From Qipengyuania mesophila (GTDB lineage Bacteria > Pseudomonadota > Alphaproteobacteria > Sphingomonadales > Sphingomonadaceae), in the NCBI RefSeq assembly GCF_019711655.1, contig NZ_JAIGNU010000002.1:434001-498000 (forward strand): a stretch of 64,000 nucleotides of DNA. Direction: 5' to 3'. Made by a program: the position numbers and the translations under genes. The notes beneath the pieces are model-generated. The model did no database searches. It saw nothing but the letters and a program-made list of their open reading frames with translations, and was not told the origin of the DNA. Position 1 is the first letter of the stretch. Each line of letters starts with the position of its first letter. Shown here in pieces: positions 52,606 through 60,828 of this stretch.

Positions 52606-52626
52606 CTACGTCATATTTTCCTCCTC
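52606..52626 (-). promoter_or_regulatory. Strong ribosome binding site followed by a two-codon minimal ORF
   Basis: On the minus strand AGGAGGAAAAT precedes ATG ACG TAG at 52614-52606. The frame after the amber codon stays open for 35 codons until TGA in the terminator stem. It may be a leader ORF coupled to the hairpin at 52489-52522, or a small gene destroyed by a stop. Confidence 0.35.
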
Positions 52627-52673
52627 AGTTCTGGTATCATCACAGTCCCGCCCAGCCCGGGGCAGGTTTGCTG

Positions 52674-53531
52674 TCATTCACGCGGAGCGCGATAGACTGT
52701 CCCGCGCAGTCCGCTCGCTGCCTTTTGTCCCCTTGCCCACGGCGCGAAACTTCGCCGCGTGAACTTACTGCCGGGGATCGCCGCCGCCACCGCATCGGCG
52801 ACAGCCATGATGGTGCTGGGTTGATCGCATTCGATTACGCAATGCGTAGCGAGATGACGCACAGCGATAACCGCCGTGGTCAGTACGTCGGCGAGCACCT
52901 GGTCGCGTACCTTGGGCCAATCGCCTTTCTCGACGAGCTCACCGATTGTCATGCTCGGCGACGGCTTTGCCGGAATAGCGGTAGCTGCAGCGTATTCCGG
53001 CAGGTGGGGCGACCTGGCCTGCACGGTCACAGCGCGGCACAGATCGATTCGTTCCCTCGCATGCGGGGAGCCGTCAGTTAGCTGGCGCGGCAGGACCAGT
53101 GCGAACTCACCGGCCGACCGGCGCAGCACCGCAAGGTCCTTGACCTCCCCGCCCCATGTTATGAGCTGCGCTGTCGGAACCTGGTGCAGCGCTTCTAAGA
53201 ACCGGGCGATCATCTCCTGCTCGCTCGCCTCGTCCTCGGCCAGAACCACGACGCTTTCGACCGCCGGAACCTCTTCTCCTGGATCGAAGCGCAGCTGTAG
53301 CCACGAGGCAGCCGCAATGCGATGGAAGGGCCAGCGGATCGTCGGCTCGGCGCTTTCGCCTTCGGCGACACGGTACCCATCGTATCGGCTCCTGTCCCAG
53401 CGGTATTCGAAATCGGCGACGATGATGCGCTGCGGGCAGCGGTTTGCTCGCCTGTCTTCGCAGGCCAGTTCGAGGAACTTGCGAGCTTCGCGTTCGAGGG
53501 TTTCTTCGAAGCTCAAGTTGTCGATGTGCAT
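52674..53531 (-). CDS. Predicted 3'-5' exonuclease, PolB-exo-like (DEDD)
   Basis: This 285-residue protein resembles the DEDDy 3'-5' exonuclease domain family related to DNA polymerase B exonucleases. Exo I motif is IIVADFEYRWDR with D/E pair near residue 37, and Exo II is QLITWGGEVKDLAVL near residue 130. The third motif is probably around WPKVRDQVLADVLTTAV. The start at 53531 follows GGAGAAT; the frame is open to 53678 but that part overlaps the next gene. The function may be in DNA repair or in element maintenance. The assignment depends on motif order, so it is moderate. Confidence 0.55.
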   Translation of the reverse strand: MHIDNLSFEETLEREARKFLELACEDRRANRCPQRIIVADFEYRWDRSRYDGYRVAEGESAEPTIRWPFHRIAAASWLQLRFDPGEEVPAVESVVVLAEDEASEQEMIARFLEALHQVPTAQLITWGGEVKDLAVLRRSAGEFALVLPRQLTDGSPHARERIDLCRAVTVQARSPHLPEYAAATAIPAKPSPSMTIGELVEKGDWPKVRDQVLADVLTTAVIAVRHLATHCVIECDQPSTIMAVADAVAAAIPGSKFTRRSFAPWARGQKAASGLRGTVYRAPRE

Positions 53532-53547
53532 GATATGTATTCTCCAT

Positions 53548-53570
53548 AAAAAACCCGCTCGGATGGCGGG
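53548..53570 (-). terminator. Hairpin terminator before the PolB-exo-like gene
   Basis: CCCGC and GCGGG form a 5-bp stem with a 7-nt loop, followed on the minus strand by six T. It lies 38 bp downstream of the DEDDh exonuclease gene stop at 53609 and 17 bp upstream of the next start. Confidence 0.65.
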
Positions 53571-53608
53571 TCGTCGGCACGAATTGTGAAGCGGTGAAAA
53601 GGTGCTCC

Positions 53609-54502
53609 TCAGCGGTGGCGCTGGCATGCCGTGATGGTGCGCGTCGTCATGGCCGGCAGGCCCGAACGGTAGCCCCAAGCCTTTTCATGCTCGACGCGCT
53701 CGGGCGCCAGCTCGATCTGCCAGAACGGACCGTCCGGGTTCCACCTGTAACCGCGAGCACGTAGCAGCTCTTTCTTCGAGAACGGCGCGCGCTCGGCCTG
53801 CACGATCACCGAGGGCGTGTCGGCGGCTTCGATCAGGCGCTGCAAATGCGTGCGGATTGACCCGCCACCGGGATCGCGTTGGCGGCGCTGCAAAAGCCAG
53901 AACAATGCCCAGACATCGGCAGCGGCCCTATGCGCATCGCTGAACCATCCGACGTGAGTCAGAAGCGCCGATTGCGAGCGCCCCTCGTAACCGAGCCGAA
54001 GCCAGTCGATCTCGTTGCACGAGCAGGCCCAGGCGCGGCCTACGAGATCCGGGTAGCGGCGCTCAATGAAGCCTAGGTCGAAGGCAGCATTGTGAGCGAC
54101 GATGAAGTCAGCACGATCGAGCAAGCCGAAGGCGAACTTGTCGTTGATTTTCTGACCTTGCAGATGCTGTGCCGCAAGGCCCGTCACCATCGTGATCCGC
54201 GGGTCCAACTCCCGCACCGGGTCCTGCAGCCAGCTGAACGGTCCGAGGTGTCCGACGACCTCGCCGCCCTCGTCAACGAAGCAGAGCATGATGGCGAGTT
54301 CGATGATGACATCGTTCGCAGCTGACAGGCCACTGGTTTCGGTGTCGACAATCGCGATGCATTTCCCATCGGGCACAGGTCCCATGTGCGGCATTGATGG
54401 AAAGGGTTTCGGGACGCGCCGTAGCACGCGATAATCGTCTTGTGTTTCAAGCTGTGTCGCCAGCGCTTCCGCGTCTGGCGACAAGTGGTCCTTGTTGATC
54501 AT
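53609..54502 (-). CDS. DEDDh 3'-5' exonuclease (DnaQ-like) with extra C-terminal region
   Basis: This 297-residue protein has the Exo I motif CIAIVDTETSGL (Asp/Glu catalytic pair near residues 53 and 55), Exo II around FIVAHNAAFDLGFIE and Exo III in HRAAADV, in which His and Asp complete the DEDDh set. It therefore has the full active site. The C-terminal 90 residues add a region (PFSKKELLRARGYRWNPDGPF) not found in DnaQ. The start at 54502 is chosen because the longer frame to 54562 lacks a ribosome binding site. It is the first gene of the minus-strand set. Confidence 0.82.
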   Translation of the reverse strand: MINKDHLSPDAEALATQLETQDDYRVLRRVPKPFPSMPHMGPVPDGKCIAIVDTETSGLSAANDVIIELAIMLCFVDEGGEVVGHLGPFSWLQDPVRELDPRITMVTGLAAQHLQGQKINDKFAFGLLDRADFIVAHNAAFDLGFIERRYPDLVGRAWACSCNEIDWLRLGYEGRSQSALLTHVGWFSDAHRAAADVWALFWLLQRRQRDPGGGSIRTHLQRLIEAADTPSVIVQAERAPFSKKELLRARGYRWNPDGPFWQIELAPERVEHEKAWGYRSGLPAMTTRTITACQRHR

Positions 54503-55102
54503 TTCGCTTTCTCCGGTTTCGTGTCGAAACCGGCGAGGCGGGAGCCGAGCGTTCACACTCAACTTTTCCCTTCACCTGCCGGCTTCAACCGGCAGGCCAA
54601 GATGATGTCGTTTTCTTGCGGCACGACGCTGTCAGCTCAGGGTCCGCGCTTCTTCCAAGGCGTTGCGACGCCGCCCCAGACCGCTGGCGGTCGCACCCAA
54701 GGAGGTTGTCAAACCGACGTGCGAGACTGCTGGTCGAGCTACACTTGGAGGACCCATGCGGGTCCGAACAAGCGCATCAAAATCGTTCGCGCCGACAGGT
54801 GCGGATGACTTTGAGGTATTGCGCCTCAAAAAACGAATGCGAAGCCAAACAGCAGATGGGTTCGCGCCGGCCGAAATCCTTGGAAAATGATCGGCTATTC
54901 GATCGCCAAGCCGTCTTATTGAAAAGATCGGAGGGCGAGGAGGCGAGGGTCTCGCACAAGGTTGGGGCGAACAGGTCAAGAGAACAGGTTCGCACTCGTG
55001 AGGGTCGAGTTTCGGGCAATCGCCCCCTTTTCCTTCGTTGGCCCAAAAAAAATTGAGCCCCGTTTGGGGTGACCAGTTTCCCGTCCTACAATTAGGCGGG
55101 TG
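54503..55102. other. Divergent promoter region, contains possible small ORF and inverted repeat
   Basis: This 600-bp gap separates the minus-strand exonuclease set from the plus-strand three-gene operon. It contains a possible 44-codon ORF (54756-54890), an imperfect inverted repeat at 54772-54824, and a short hairpin CCCC-GTTT-GGGG at 55058-55069, with eight A upstream. No RNA gene family was recognised. Confidence 0.45.
54756..54890 (+). CDS. Candidate small protein, 44 aa
   Basis: The ATG is preceded by TTGGAGG with a 4-bp spacer, a strong ribosome binding site. The product MRVRTSASKSFAPTG onward is basic with a short acidic patch and lacks a hydrophobic segment. The antisense strand can be read as a related peptide (APVGANDFDAL against APTGADDFEVL) because the DNA is an imperfect inverted repeat here. 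That makes coding status doubtful. Confidence 0.25.
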   Translation: MRVRTSASKSFAPTGADDFEVLRLKKRMRSQTADGFAPAEILGK

Positions 55103-56803
55103 ATGACCCTACCCACGAACCTCGATGCTCTTCTTGAGTACATTCGCAAAACGCCGTTGCGAGAGCATGAGGATATCCCGAAGATTTCCGAAACACTCAA
55201 CCGCGTCCTCAAACTCAAGGACGAGAAAGACGAGCAGGGAAAGCTCACCCAGGCGGCTAAGGATGCTCGCCAGACCCTGAACAATCCGCGCCTCAAGACA
55301 TCGCACAGAAACACCCGGCGAAGAGCCATTCAAATCGCTTATGAAAACCAGTCGCAGGTCTTGCGCGAAGCGATCACGACCGCGCTCTATGAGACTCTCA
55401 AAGCTGAGCAAATCAAGATCGAACTCGACCGCTTCGCACCGGAAGAAGTCTCGTCGGATTGCCTTAATCCGTCGCGCGAAACGCATGAAGACGAGCAAGT
55501 CGCGCGCTTCCTCGGCCCCTTGATCAAGGCGCTCAGGAAGCACCGCATCGCCCCTTCGAACGTTCAGCGAGCGCCTGCCTACATCACCGACCTGGTTGCA
55601 AGGATCTATGCCAGCGCCATCGCAGACCCCGAACTTGAGGATGAGAACGGGCTTCTAGTCCTCATGGCTAAGGCGGGCATATTCGAGCTCTATCGAGGCG
55701 AGATGAGCGAGGCCGAATTGGCCGTATTCGACTTCGTAACCAGCGCTCCGCAAGGCGACGAGGTCACCCAGATCCAGCAATCCTTCCACCAACGCTTCCC
55801 GGATGTAGAGCCTGTCAGCACTGCATTCATCGAGGGGTGCATGCGACTGCGCGACATGACGAGCGAGCTTTCCGACGGGGCTTTCGAGGCGAGCCAGGAC
55901 GCAACTCAAACGTACCTGCAGAACGAAGCGCGTGTGGTTGCCAGCATACTGGGATGGGACGAACGGCGTATGCTTGGAGCTCAGGCTATCGTACGCTTCA
56001 TTCGCGAGCAGCGAGACCGCGAAAACGGTCACACCGGGCGCGCTGCATTCCTCGTATTCCAGGTCCAGCTGATGCTCGACAAGCTCAGACCCGAGGCGAG
56101 CGAGGCGCAGCAGTGGCTGCCTCGTTTCACCGAATGGATGATCGAATTCGCAAGCCAGATGCGCGGCGTCGTAGGCAGCGAAACCGTCTTCTTCGCGCTC
56201 ATGTACGCGGCCTTTGAAAATAGCTTGGCTAAGGTCAAACTGGAGGAGCTGACGAACAGTTCGAAGTTCATGGAGCAGCTACAAGAGGCCGAGAGATCGC
56301 GCCGCGCGGCCGCAGCGTCAGGCGCGAAATACAAGCTGACCGCAAGCGGTCACGCAGTGACGGAAGACGATGAAGACTATCACTATATCCCCGGCCCCCC
56401 GATCATTGGCGAAGCCGCCCTTTTCGGCAAGATCATACCGATTGGAGACGAATTCCCGAGGCTCGAGACCGGTCGGCCGCTTCGCTTCGTAGGCGAGGAG
56501 TATCCAGACGAGAAACAGGCGATCAAGCCTCGCGAGGAGGATGACGACGATGAAGAGAACATGCTTGGCACGGCGTTCTCCGAAAAGCTCACATTTGTAG
56601 CTTCCACAGGGCACACGCCTGTGGACGTCTCTTCCTCGACCCCCGAACCCGTCGACGGCGCCAACTGCAACGGGCACGCGGAGCCTTGGGCTGGGGTGAA
56701 TGATCTGGGCAAGAATGAAGCGCTTGGCGGTGCCGTTCCTGCACCAAAGCCTTCTCAAGCCTTGCCGCTGTTCGACGAGGACGAGGAGGATTGGGATGAG
56801 TGA
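55103..56803 (+). CDS. Large acidic hypothetical protein, 566 aa, first gene of an orphan operon
   Basis: This soluble protein is mainly alpha-helical. An N-terminal helical bundle (residues 1-250, with KDEKDEQGKLTQAAKDARQ and a long charged helix) precedes a central region rich in Arg and Gln (GWDERRMLGAQAIVRFIREQ), and the C-terminal 170 residues are acidic and low in structure (EEDDDDEENML, FDEDEEDWDE). No TM segment or signal peptide. The start at 55103 follows AGGCGGG; GTG at 55100 is an alternative. The stop overlaps the next gene by 8 bp. No family is recognised. Confidence 0.65.
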   Translation: MTLPTNLDALLEYIRKTPLREHEDIPKISETLNRVLKLKDEKDEQGKLTQAAKDARQTLNNPRLKTSHRNTRRRAIQIAYENQSQVLREAITTALYETLKAEQIKIELDRFAPEEVSSDCLNPSRETHEDEQVARFLGPLIKALRKHRIAPSNVQRAPAYITDLVARIYASAIADPELEDENGLLVLMAKAGIFELYRGEMSEAELAVFDFVTSAPQGDEVTQIQQSFHQRFPDVEPVSTAFIEGCMRLRDMTSELSDGAFEASQDATQTYLQNEARVVASILGWDERRMLGAQAIVRFIREQRDRENGHTGRAAFLVFQVQLMLDKLRPEASEAQQWLPRFTEWMIEFASQMRGVVGSETVFFALMYAAFENSLAKVKLEELTNSSKFMEQLQEAERSRRAAAASGAKYKLTASGHAVTEDDEDYHYIPGPPIIGEAALFGKIIPIGDEFPRLETGRPLRFVGEEYPDEKQAIKPREEDDDDEENMLGTAFSEKLTFVASTGHTPVDVSSSTPEPVDGANCNGHAEPWAGVNDLGKNEALGGAVPAPKPSQALPLFDEDEEDWDE

Positions 56804-57527
56804 TCAGCTGGCCAAAATCGACCCGGCCGCGATGGCCTTGCGCGAAGCGCTGGACGCAAAATGGGTCGACAAAACCGCGGTGCTGACGGTCAACCATCCT
56901 AGCGGATCGGTGCTTGCGCCTACGATCATTATCGCCAGGCGGGCGGGCGGAACCGGCGCGAGCATGTTGGCGCTGGTGCTCGAATTTCTGCTTCAGCACA
57001 AGGCGCTCATCATCGAGGTAGGAGGCAACCGATGTCCCGCATTCAAGCATCGGTCGCCTGAGAACCACCGCCACTTCCAGTCGCAGGACGCAGACCGCAT
57101 CGCTCATGCCATGGACGCCAGGTTGGACCATCCTGGCCGCATTGCCATCCTTGAATTCGAACCCGCTCTTTACCGTGACACCCTTCCGGTGGCGTGCAGG
57201 CTGGCAGAGATGGAGCCACTCTGTCCACCGATGCTCTTCTACATAGCGTGCCGGAATGAGAGCTCGCCACTGTTTGCAGAGAAGGCAGCCCAAAGGGGGC
57301 TCAACGAGCTATTCATGTGCCGGCAGGCGGAGCAGAGGTGCGAGCCGCAGAGCGATGAATTCTTGGTGCTCCCTTGGCTCGACCAGGCCATCACCGGCCC
57401 CTTGTGGAGGGAAGGCATCACCCTGCCGGAGGCAATTACCCGGTGCAGGGGTGTGTGGACCAAGGAGGAGACGCGGGTGAATCTCGAGGCATTCGTTGAG
57501 GCCATTCTGAAAAGGTCTACCGTATGA
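56796..57527 (+). CDS. ParA/TraL-like protein with degenerate P-loop, 243 aa
   Basis: The region from about residue 38 reads APTIIIARRAGGTGASMLAL. It has the strand-loop-helix pattern and position of a ParA/MobD/TraL-type Walker A motif, but the catalytic Lys is Ala55 (GGTGAS in place of GGxGKS) and the signature Lys is Arg49. The next strand (KALIIEVGG) resembles Walker A'. It may bind but not hydrolyse nucleotide. Start 56796 overlaps the upstream stop by 8 bp, and the stop overlaps the next ATG by 4 bp, so the three genes are coupled. The exact family is not certain. Confidence 0.55.
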   Translation: MSDQLAKIDPAAMALREALDAKWVDKTAVLTVNHPSGSVLAPTIIIARRAGGTGASMLALVLEFLLQHKALIIEVGGNRCPAFKHRSPENHRHFQSQDADRIAHAMDARLDHPGRIAILEFEPALYRDTLPVACRLAEMEPLCPPMLFYIACRNESSPLFAEKAAQRGLNELFMCRQAEQRCEPQSDEFLVLPWLDQAITGPLWREGITLPEAITRCRGVWTKEETRVNLEAFVEAILKRSTV

Positions 57528-58021
57528 CATATCTGGAAGACCTGTGGCGCCGCCTGTTTTCAAAGGAAATCACGACGCTCGAACACGAGGTGATGAAGGG
57601 CGTTTCGGCACAATTCGGCCGAGATGCGTCGGTCACCATGCTTGCCGCGATCCTCGTTCGGATGCTTTTCCTGGTGTTGATCGAACACAAGGCGAGCCCG
57701 TTCACAGTGCTGCGCGGCTTCGCTCGAGCAATGGAGGAAAACCGCCAGAAAACTGTGCTGATCAGCGAGACCTACGAGGCGCTCTATCGCGACCTTGTCA
57801 GCCTAAGAGGCGATGTAAACGCGGCGCGCTTAGCCCTCAATGACGCGCGCGACCTTGCGCATGCGAAGGTAGGTTACGATCCTTTGCTCGGCTTCAGACC
57901 AGCCGAGCAGACGGGGCCTGCCCGTGAACAGTCGCAGGTGCCGATCGCGTTGCTGATCGGCGGATGCTTTGCTGGTGCCTTTCTCGGGTGCATCATCGCA
58001 TTCCTAGTTCTTCGGGGATAA
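57524..58021 (+). CDS. Hypothetical protein with C-terminal TM helix, 165 aa
   Basis: The first 110 residues form charged, probably coiled-coil helices (EITTLEHEVMKGVSAQFG, SETYEALYRDLVSLRGDVNAA). The C-terminal 25 residues (PIALLIGGCFAGAFLGCIIA) form a single membrane helix, so it is a tail-anchored protein with its body in the cytoplasm. It is coupled by ATGA overlap to the degenerate P-loop protein. Together the three genes resemble a mobilisation or partition cassette with a membrane anchor, but no known gene is identified. Confidence 0.6.
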   Translation: MTYLEDLWRRLFSKEITTLEHEVMKGVSAQFGRDASVTMLAAILVRMLFLVLIEHKASPFTVLRGFARAMEENRQKTVLISETYEALYRDLVSLRGDVNAARLALNDARDLAHAKVGYDPLLGFRPAEQTGPAREQSQVPIALLIGGCFAGAFLGCIIAFLVLRG

Positions 58022-58304
58022 TGCGAGAAGGTCCAGGCCTGCTCGCAGGCCGGCCAGTGGTCGGGCAACACGATGCGCCACCTAATCCTTGGACATTCCC
58101 GAGGAAGATCTAGAGTCCCTATCGACCGGATCCATGATCCACGCCCTCGACGCTCGTGTGTGGCAATCGCCCACCTTCATGCGCCGAAGACTTTGCACTC
58201 CAAAACCACTGCGCCTCCCCCCATCGTGACCGGGGCCAACAGCGATACAGCGGACCATCGCGACAGCAGTACGGCTAGCTAGTCTCGCACCGAGGGGCCC
58301 GATG
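58022..58304. other. Convergent intergenic region
   Basis: Between the stop of the TM protein gene and the stop of the convergent 266-residue gene. No terminator with T-tract, RNA or ORF with a ribosome binding site was found. Confidence 0.4.
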
Positions 58305-59105
58305 TCATGTGCTTTCAACGTCAATCGAACGAGCGCCCTGGCAGGTGATCCGATCAAAGCGCCTCAGCAGATTGCGGACCTTATCGCTCGAGGCCTCCAA
58401 CGGCTTGATGAGTTCGATACTATGGGAAAGGCTTCGCTCTAGCTCAATCTGGTCACCAAGCTGCAGCTCAAGCACATCCAAGATGGAAGCCGCGCGCTGC
58501 GTATGTAAGATTGTCCGGTTGATTTCCGGCATGTCCCATCTGAGCGCTCGATCGATCACGAGGATCGCCGCGCTGGGATCGCGAAGGTCTCGCAGGCACT
58601 TTGCGTAATCGCTGGCAAGTTCCGGTTCGAGGCGCCCTTGGATTGGCGTTTGTTCGACCCAATGAGCCAGCAGCGTCCTGCGGCCTTCGAGCAATTGCGG
58701 ATCGGAGATCAGCTCGAGAATCGTGCGGCGCTCTCTCGACCTTGGCACCGCTGGACGTCTGAGGGCATCGGCAAGTTTTGTTCCGTCGGCTCGGCACCAG
58801 TTATCGCCAAGCCCCTTGCTTAGAAGCAGTTCCAAATCGTGCACGCTTGGTCGGTCCGCAGCCGATAACAAGCCGAGCAGCTCGTCACTGGCTTCGATAT
58901 TCCCGCGTGTGATTTTTACCGTTTGCTCGACACCGCCTCTATCAAGAACCAGATCGTGCGGCTCACATTCGAGTACACTTAGGATCGGGAACGCCTTCTC
59001 GCTTTCGTGGGGCACAAACTCGCAACCCACGAGCGCTTCGCAAACCTGCTTTGAAATGGCTGATCGAATAGCCGCCTCGATCGCGATCCCGCTGACTTCA
59101 CTCAT
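58305..59105 (-). CDS. Hypothetical protein, 266 aa
   Basis: It starts MSEVSGIAIEAAIRSAISKQ and is mainly helical with no TM segment. The second half has helix pairs (RTLLAHWVEQTPIQGRLEP, AKCLRDLRDPSAAILVIDRAL, RTILHTQRAASILDVLELQL) that resemble degenerate TPR units. Codon use and GC are lower than the core genome. It is divergent from the 341-residue gene at 59263, with an inverted repeat near the latter's start. The function is unknown. Confidence 0.6.
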   Translation of the reverse strand: MSEVSGIAIEAAIRSAISKQVCEALVGCEFVPHESEKAFPILSVLECEPHDLVLDRGGVEQTVKITRGNIEASDELLGLLSAADRPSVHDLELLLSKGLGDNWCRADGTKLADALRRPAVPRSRERRTILELISDPQLLEGRRTLLAHWVEQTPIQGRLEPELASDYAKCLRDLRDPSAAILVIDRALRWDMPEINRTILHTQRAASILDVLELQLGDQIELERSLSHSIELIKPLEASSDKVRNLLRRFDRITCQGARSIDVEST

Positions 59106-59234
59106 AAACCTCGCACCCCGTAAGTCGTCGCGGCGCTATCCGCCGAGGCGCAAATATTCTGTTAATCCGACTTCCACCCGGCTGCCATCGAGGCTGCTCG
59201 AATGCGTCTCTTTGCACGAAGCTCTAGGGTATCT

Positions 59235-59252
59235 TTCTAGGCCATCCTAGAA
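59235..59252. promoter_or_regulatory. Inverted repeat TTCTAGG-N4-CCTAGAA
   Basis: A perfect 7-bp inverted repeat with a 4-bp spacer (59235-59252) lies 10 bp before the ATG at 59263 and 130 bp before the divergent gene start (59105). A half copy CTCTAGG is at 59222. It is a candidate operator; the regulator is unknown. Confidence 0.4.
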
Positions 59253-59262
59253 TGGGCGTCTG

Positions 59263-60288
59263 ATGATTGAAATTGCCTCGATACCGCCAAATGCCGGTCC
59301 GTCAGACCGCCTAGTCCCGCGTGGAAGGGCGTTCTTCGCTGACCAGCGGTCGTTAGCCGCAGAGGGGTACGCTCGACTTATGCGTTGCCAAGCTCTAATA
59401 AGCGATCTGGTTGTTGAGATGGGTTTGGGAAGTGTGGCGGAAGTCGACCACGTTTCCGGGCATGGGTATGCCAACATAGCGGTGAGGGTGTTCCACGACG
59501 ATGCGGGAAACGCTTCACCATTCCTACTATTCCCGATCGATATTGTCAGCAGCTCGGACAAATCCACGATTGCTAGTCTCGTCGCGAGATCCATCGGAGA
59601 AATGGTTGCGTTGGAGAAGCAATCGCTGAAGGCATGCCGCATGGCACTCAAGACGCTCGCCCCGATGTTCGTTGATCGTGGGCAAGCAACTCTCGAAAGG
59701 TTGGACTTCCTGTTCGATGGGTCAGGAAATCGAAAATTCCATGCCGAGCTCATGCTCGTGCAAAAAGACCTGTCCACGGTGCGATGCCGGGAGGTTGCAG
59801 AAGACGTCCCGACGTTGGTCAAACTGATACGTCACTCCTTGATCGAGCACGATCAGAATATGACTGTGCTGGAGGAGATCGGCTCTCCCTTGAACCGGCT
59901 CCGAGCGACCTCGCTTGCTGCGTCGGTGCTTGATCTGATCGGCCTCGATCGGGTTGAATTGATGCTCGACATCAACGGAGACGATAAGCTCGAATTCTTA
60001 GTCGCCGACACCTCCCTCCCTTTTGCATCTGGCAGCTTTCAATTCGAGATGGGCATCCTTCAATGCTCCCTCGCGATGAGAAACCAACAATGTTGGTTCG
60101 ACAAAGATCGTCTGTACCTCGCCAATTCGCCAGAACTTCCAGCGTCAATACAGGTCGGGCTTGCTGGAAAGCCGCTCACCGATTTCCTCTCAATCGAAGG
60201 CCTCGAGTTTGAGGCTGAAATATTCTCTGTCAGTAGATTGGCGAGGTTCTTAGTCATCGAACTTGGCCTGCCTCAAAAGACAATTTAG
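59263..60288 (+). CDS. Hypothetical protein, 341 aa
   Basis: This soluble protein begins MIEIASIPPNAGPSDRL. It has alpha/beta stretches (ALISDLVVEMGLGSVAEVDH, NIAVRVFHDDAGNASPF), a helical middle (ATSLAASVLDLIGLDRVELM) and a hydrophobic strand-rich end. No TM segment or signal. The ATG follows GGGCG weakly. It is divergent from 58305-59105 and likely belongs to the same accessory unit. No family is recognised; low GC suggests recent acquisition. Confidence 0.6.
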   Translation: MIEIASIPPNAGPSDRLVPRGRAFFADQRSLAAEGYARLMRCQALISDLVVEMGLGSVAEVDHVSGHGYANIAVRVFHDDAGNASPFLLFPIDIVSSSDKSTIASLVARSIGEMVALEKQSLKACRMALKTLAPMFVDRGQATLERLDFLFDGSGNRKFHAELMLVQKDLSTVRCREVAEDVPTLVKLIRHSLIEHDQNMTVLEEIGSPLNRLRATSLAASVLDLIGLDRVELMLDINGDDKLEFLVADTSLPFASGSFQFEMGILQCSLAMRNQQCWFDKDRLYLANSPELPASIQVGLAGKPLTDFLSIEGLEFEAEIFSVSRLARFLVIELGLPQKTI

Positions 60289-60411
60289 GTTGAATTCGTT
60301 GTCGCTCGCGCAACCACTGCCACTCAAAGACGGAGAGAACGGGCCTCCGAACTTGAATGACGATATGGCTGAACCCGCACCAGCATTGTTGCGATACCGG
60401 ACTATAGAAAG
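60289..60411. other. Intergenic region before decayed genes
   Basis: No ORF of its own is seen here; it precedes the stretch of gene fragments at 60412-61604. Confidence 0.3.
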
Positions 60412-60621
60412 GTGACGCGCGCCTCGGCTCTTGTCCGGCGATCTTCTGATGCGCCTATCGTCGATGTCATTTCCGATCCTGGCAACGGACAGATTTCAGA
60501 CGATCCTCGAACGAGGTTTGGAAGGAGACATCCGCTCATTTGTTTCTCCGCATTGCCAGCGGCAGCCAGTTTCCTATCCCTGTGGTACTCGCCGCCGCCG
60601 ATCAACCGACGCCCTTTTTGA
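60412..60621 (+). pseudogene. Fragment of GPH-type (MelB-like) sugar:cation symporter
   Basis: The frame reads ISDPGNGQISDDPRTRFGRR followed by HPLICFSALPAAASF, a match to the N-terminal second helix-loop of glycoside-pentoside-hexuronide symporters (typical DPxxGxxSDxTxTRxGRRxP motif). Only about 50 residues remain and no helices follow, so this is a decayed remnant. The beginning is not a recognisable start. Confidence 0.6.
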
Positions 60622-60633
60622 GGACCCACCAGA

Positions 60634-60828
60634 ATGACATCACCGGAATCGAACCGAATTTGCGTCATCCCCGGAGAAGGCGCAGCTGCAGAAGCGATAG
60701 AGGCGGTTCTGGCATTGATCGAGAAGCTCGATACCGGCCTGTTGCAGGGCTACGCTGAGATAAAATCGAAATTCGATCGAATAGATGTGGTCGCTCGGCC
60801 GTGGGTCAGGGACAGGGTCCGGGCATAG
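60634..60828 (+). pseudogene. Fragment resembling the N-terminus of isocitrate/isopropylmalate-type dehydrogenase
   Basis: RICVIPGEGAAAEAIEAVLA fits the N-terminal VIPGDGIGPEV strand-loop-helix of decarboxylating dehydrogenases, although the usual GIGPEV is changed to GAAAEAI. The frame stops after about 60 residues, far too short for an enzyme of about 360. It is called a fragment, with moderate confidence. Confidence 0.45.

Noticed and set aside
54632..54979. Minus-strand frame in the divergent promoter region
   Set aside because: Pro/Arg-rich, no ribosome binding site and mirrored by the plus-strand frame through the inverted repeat.
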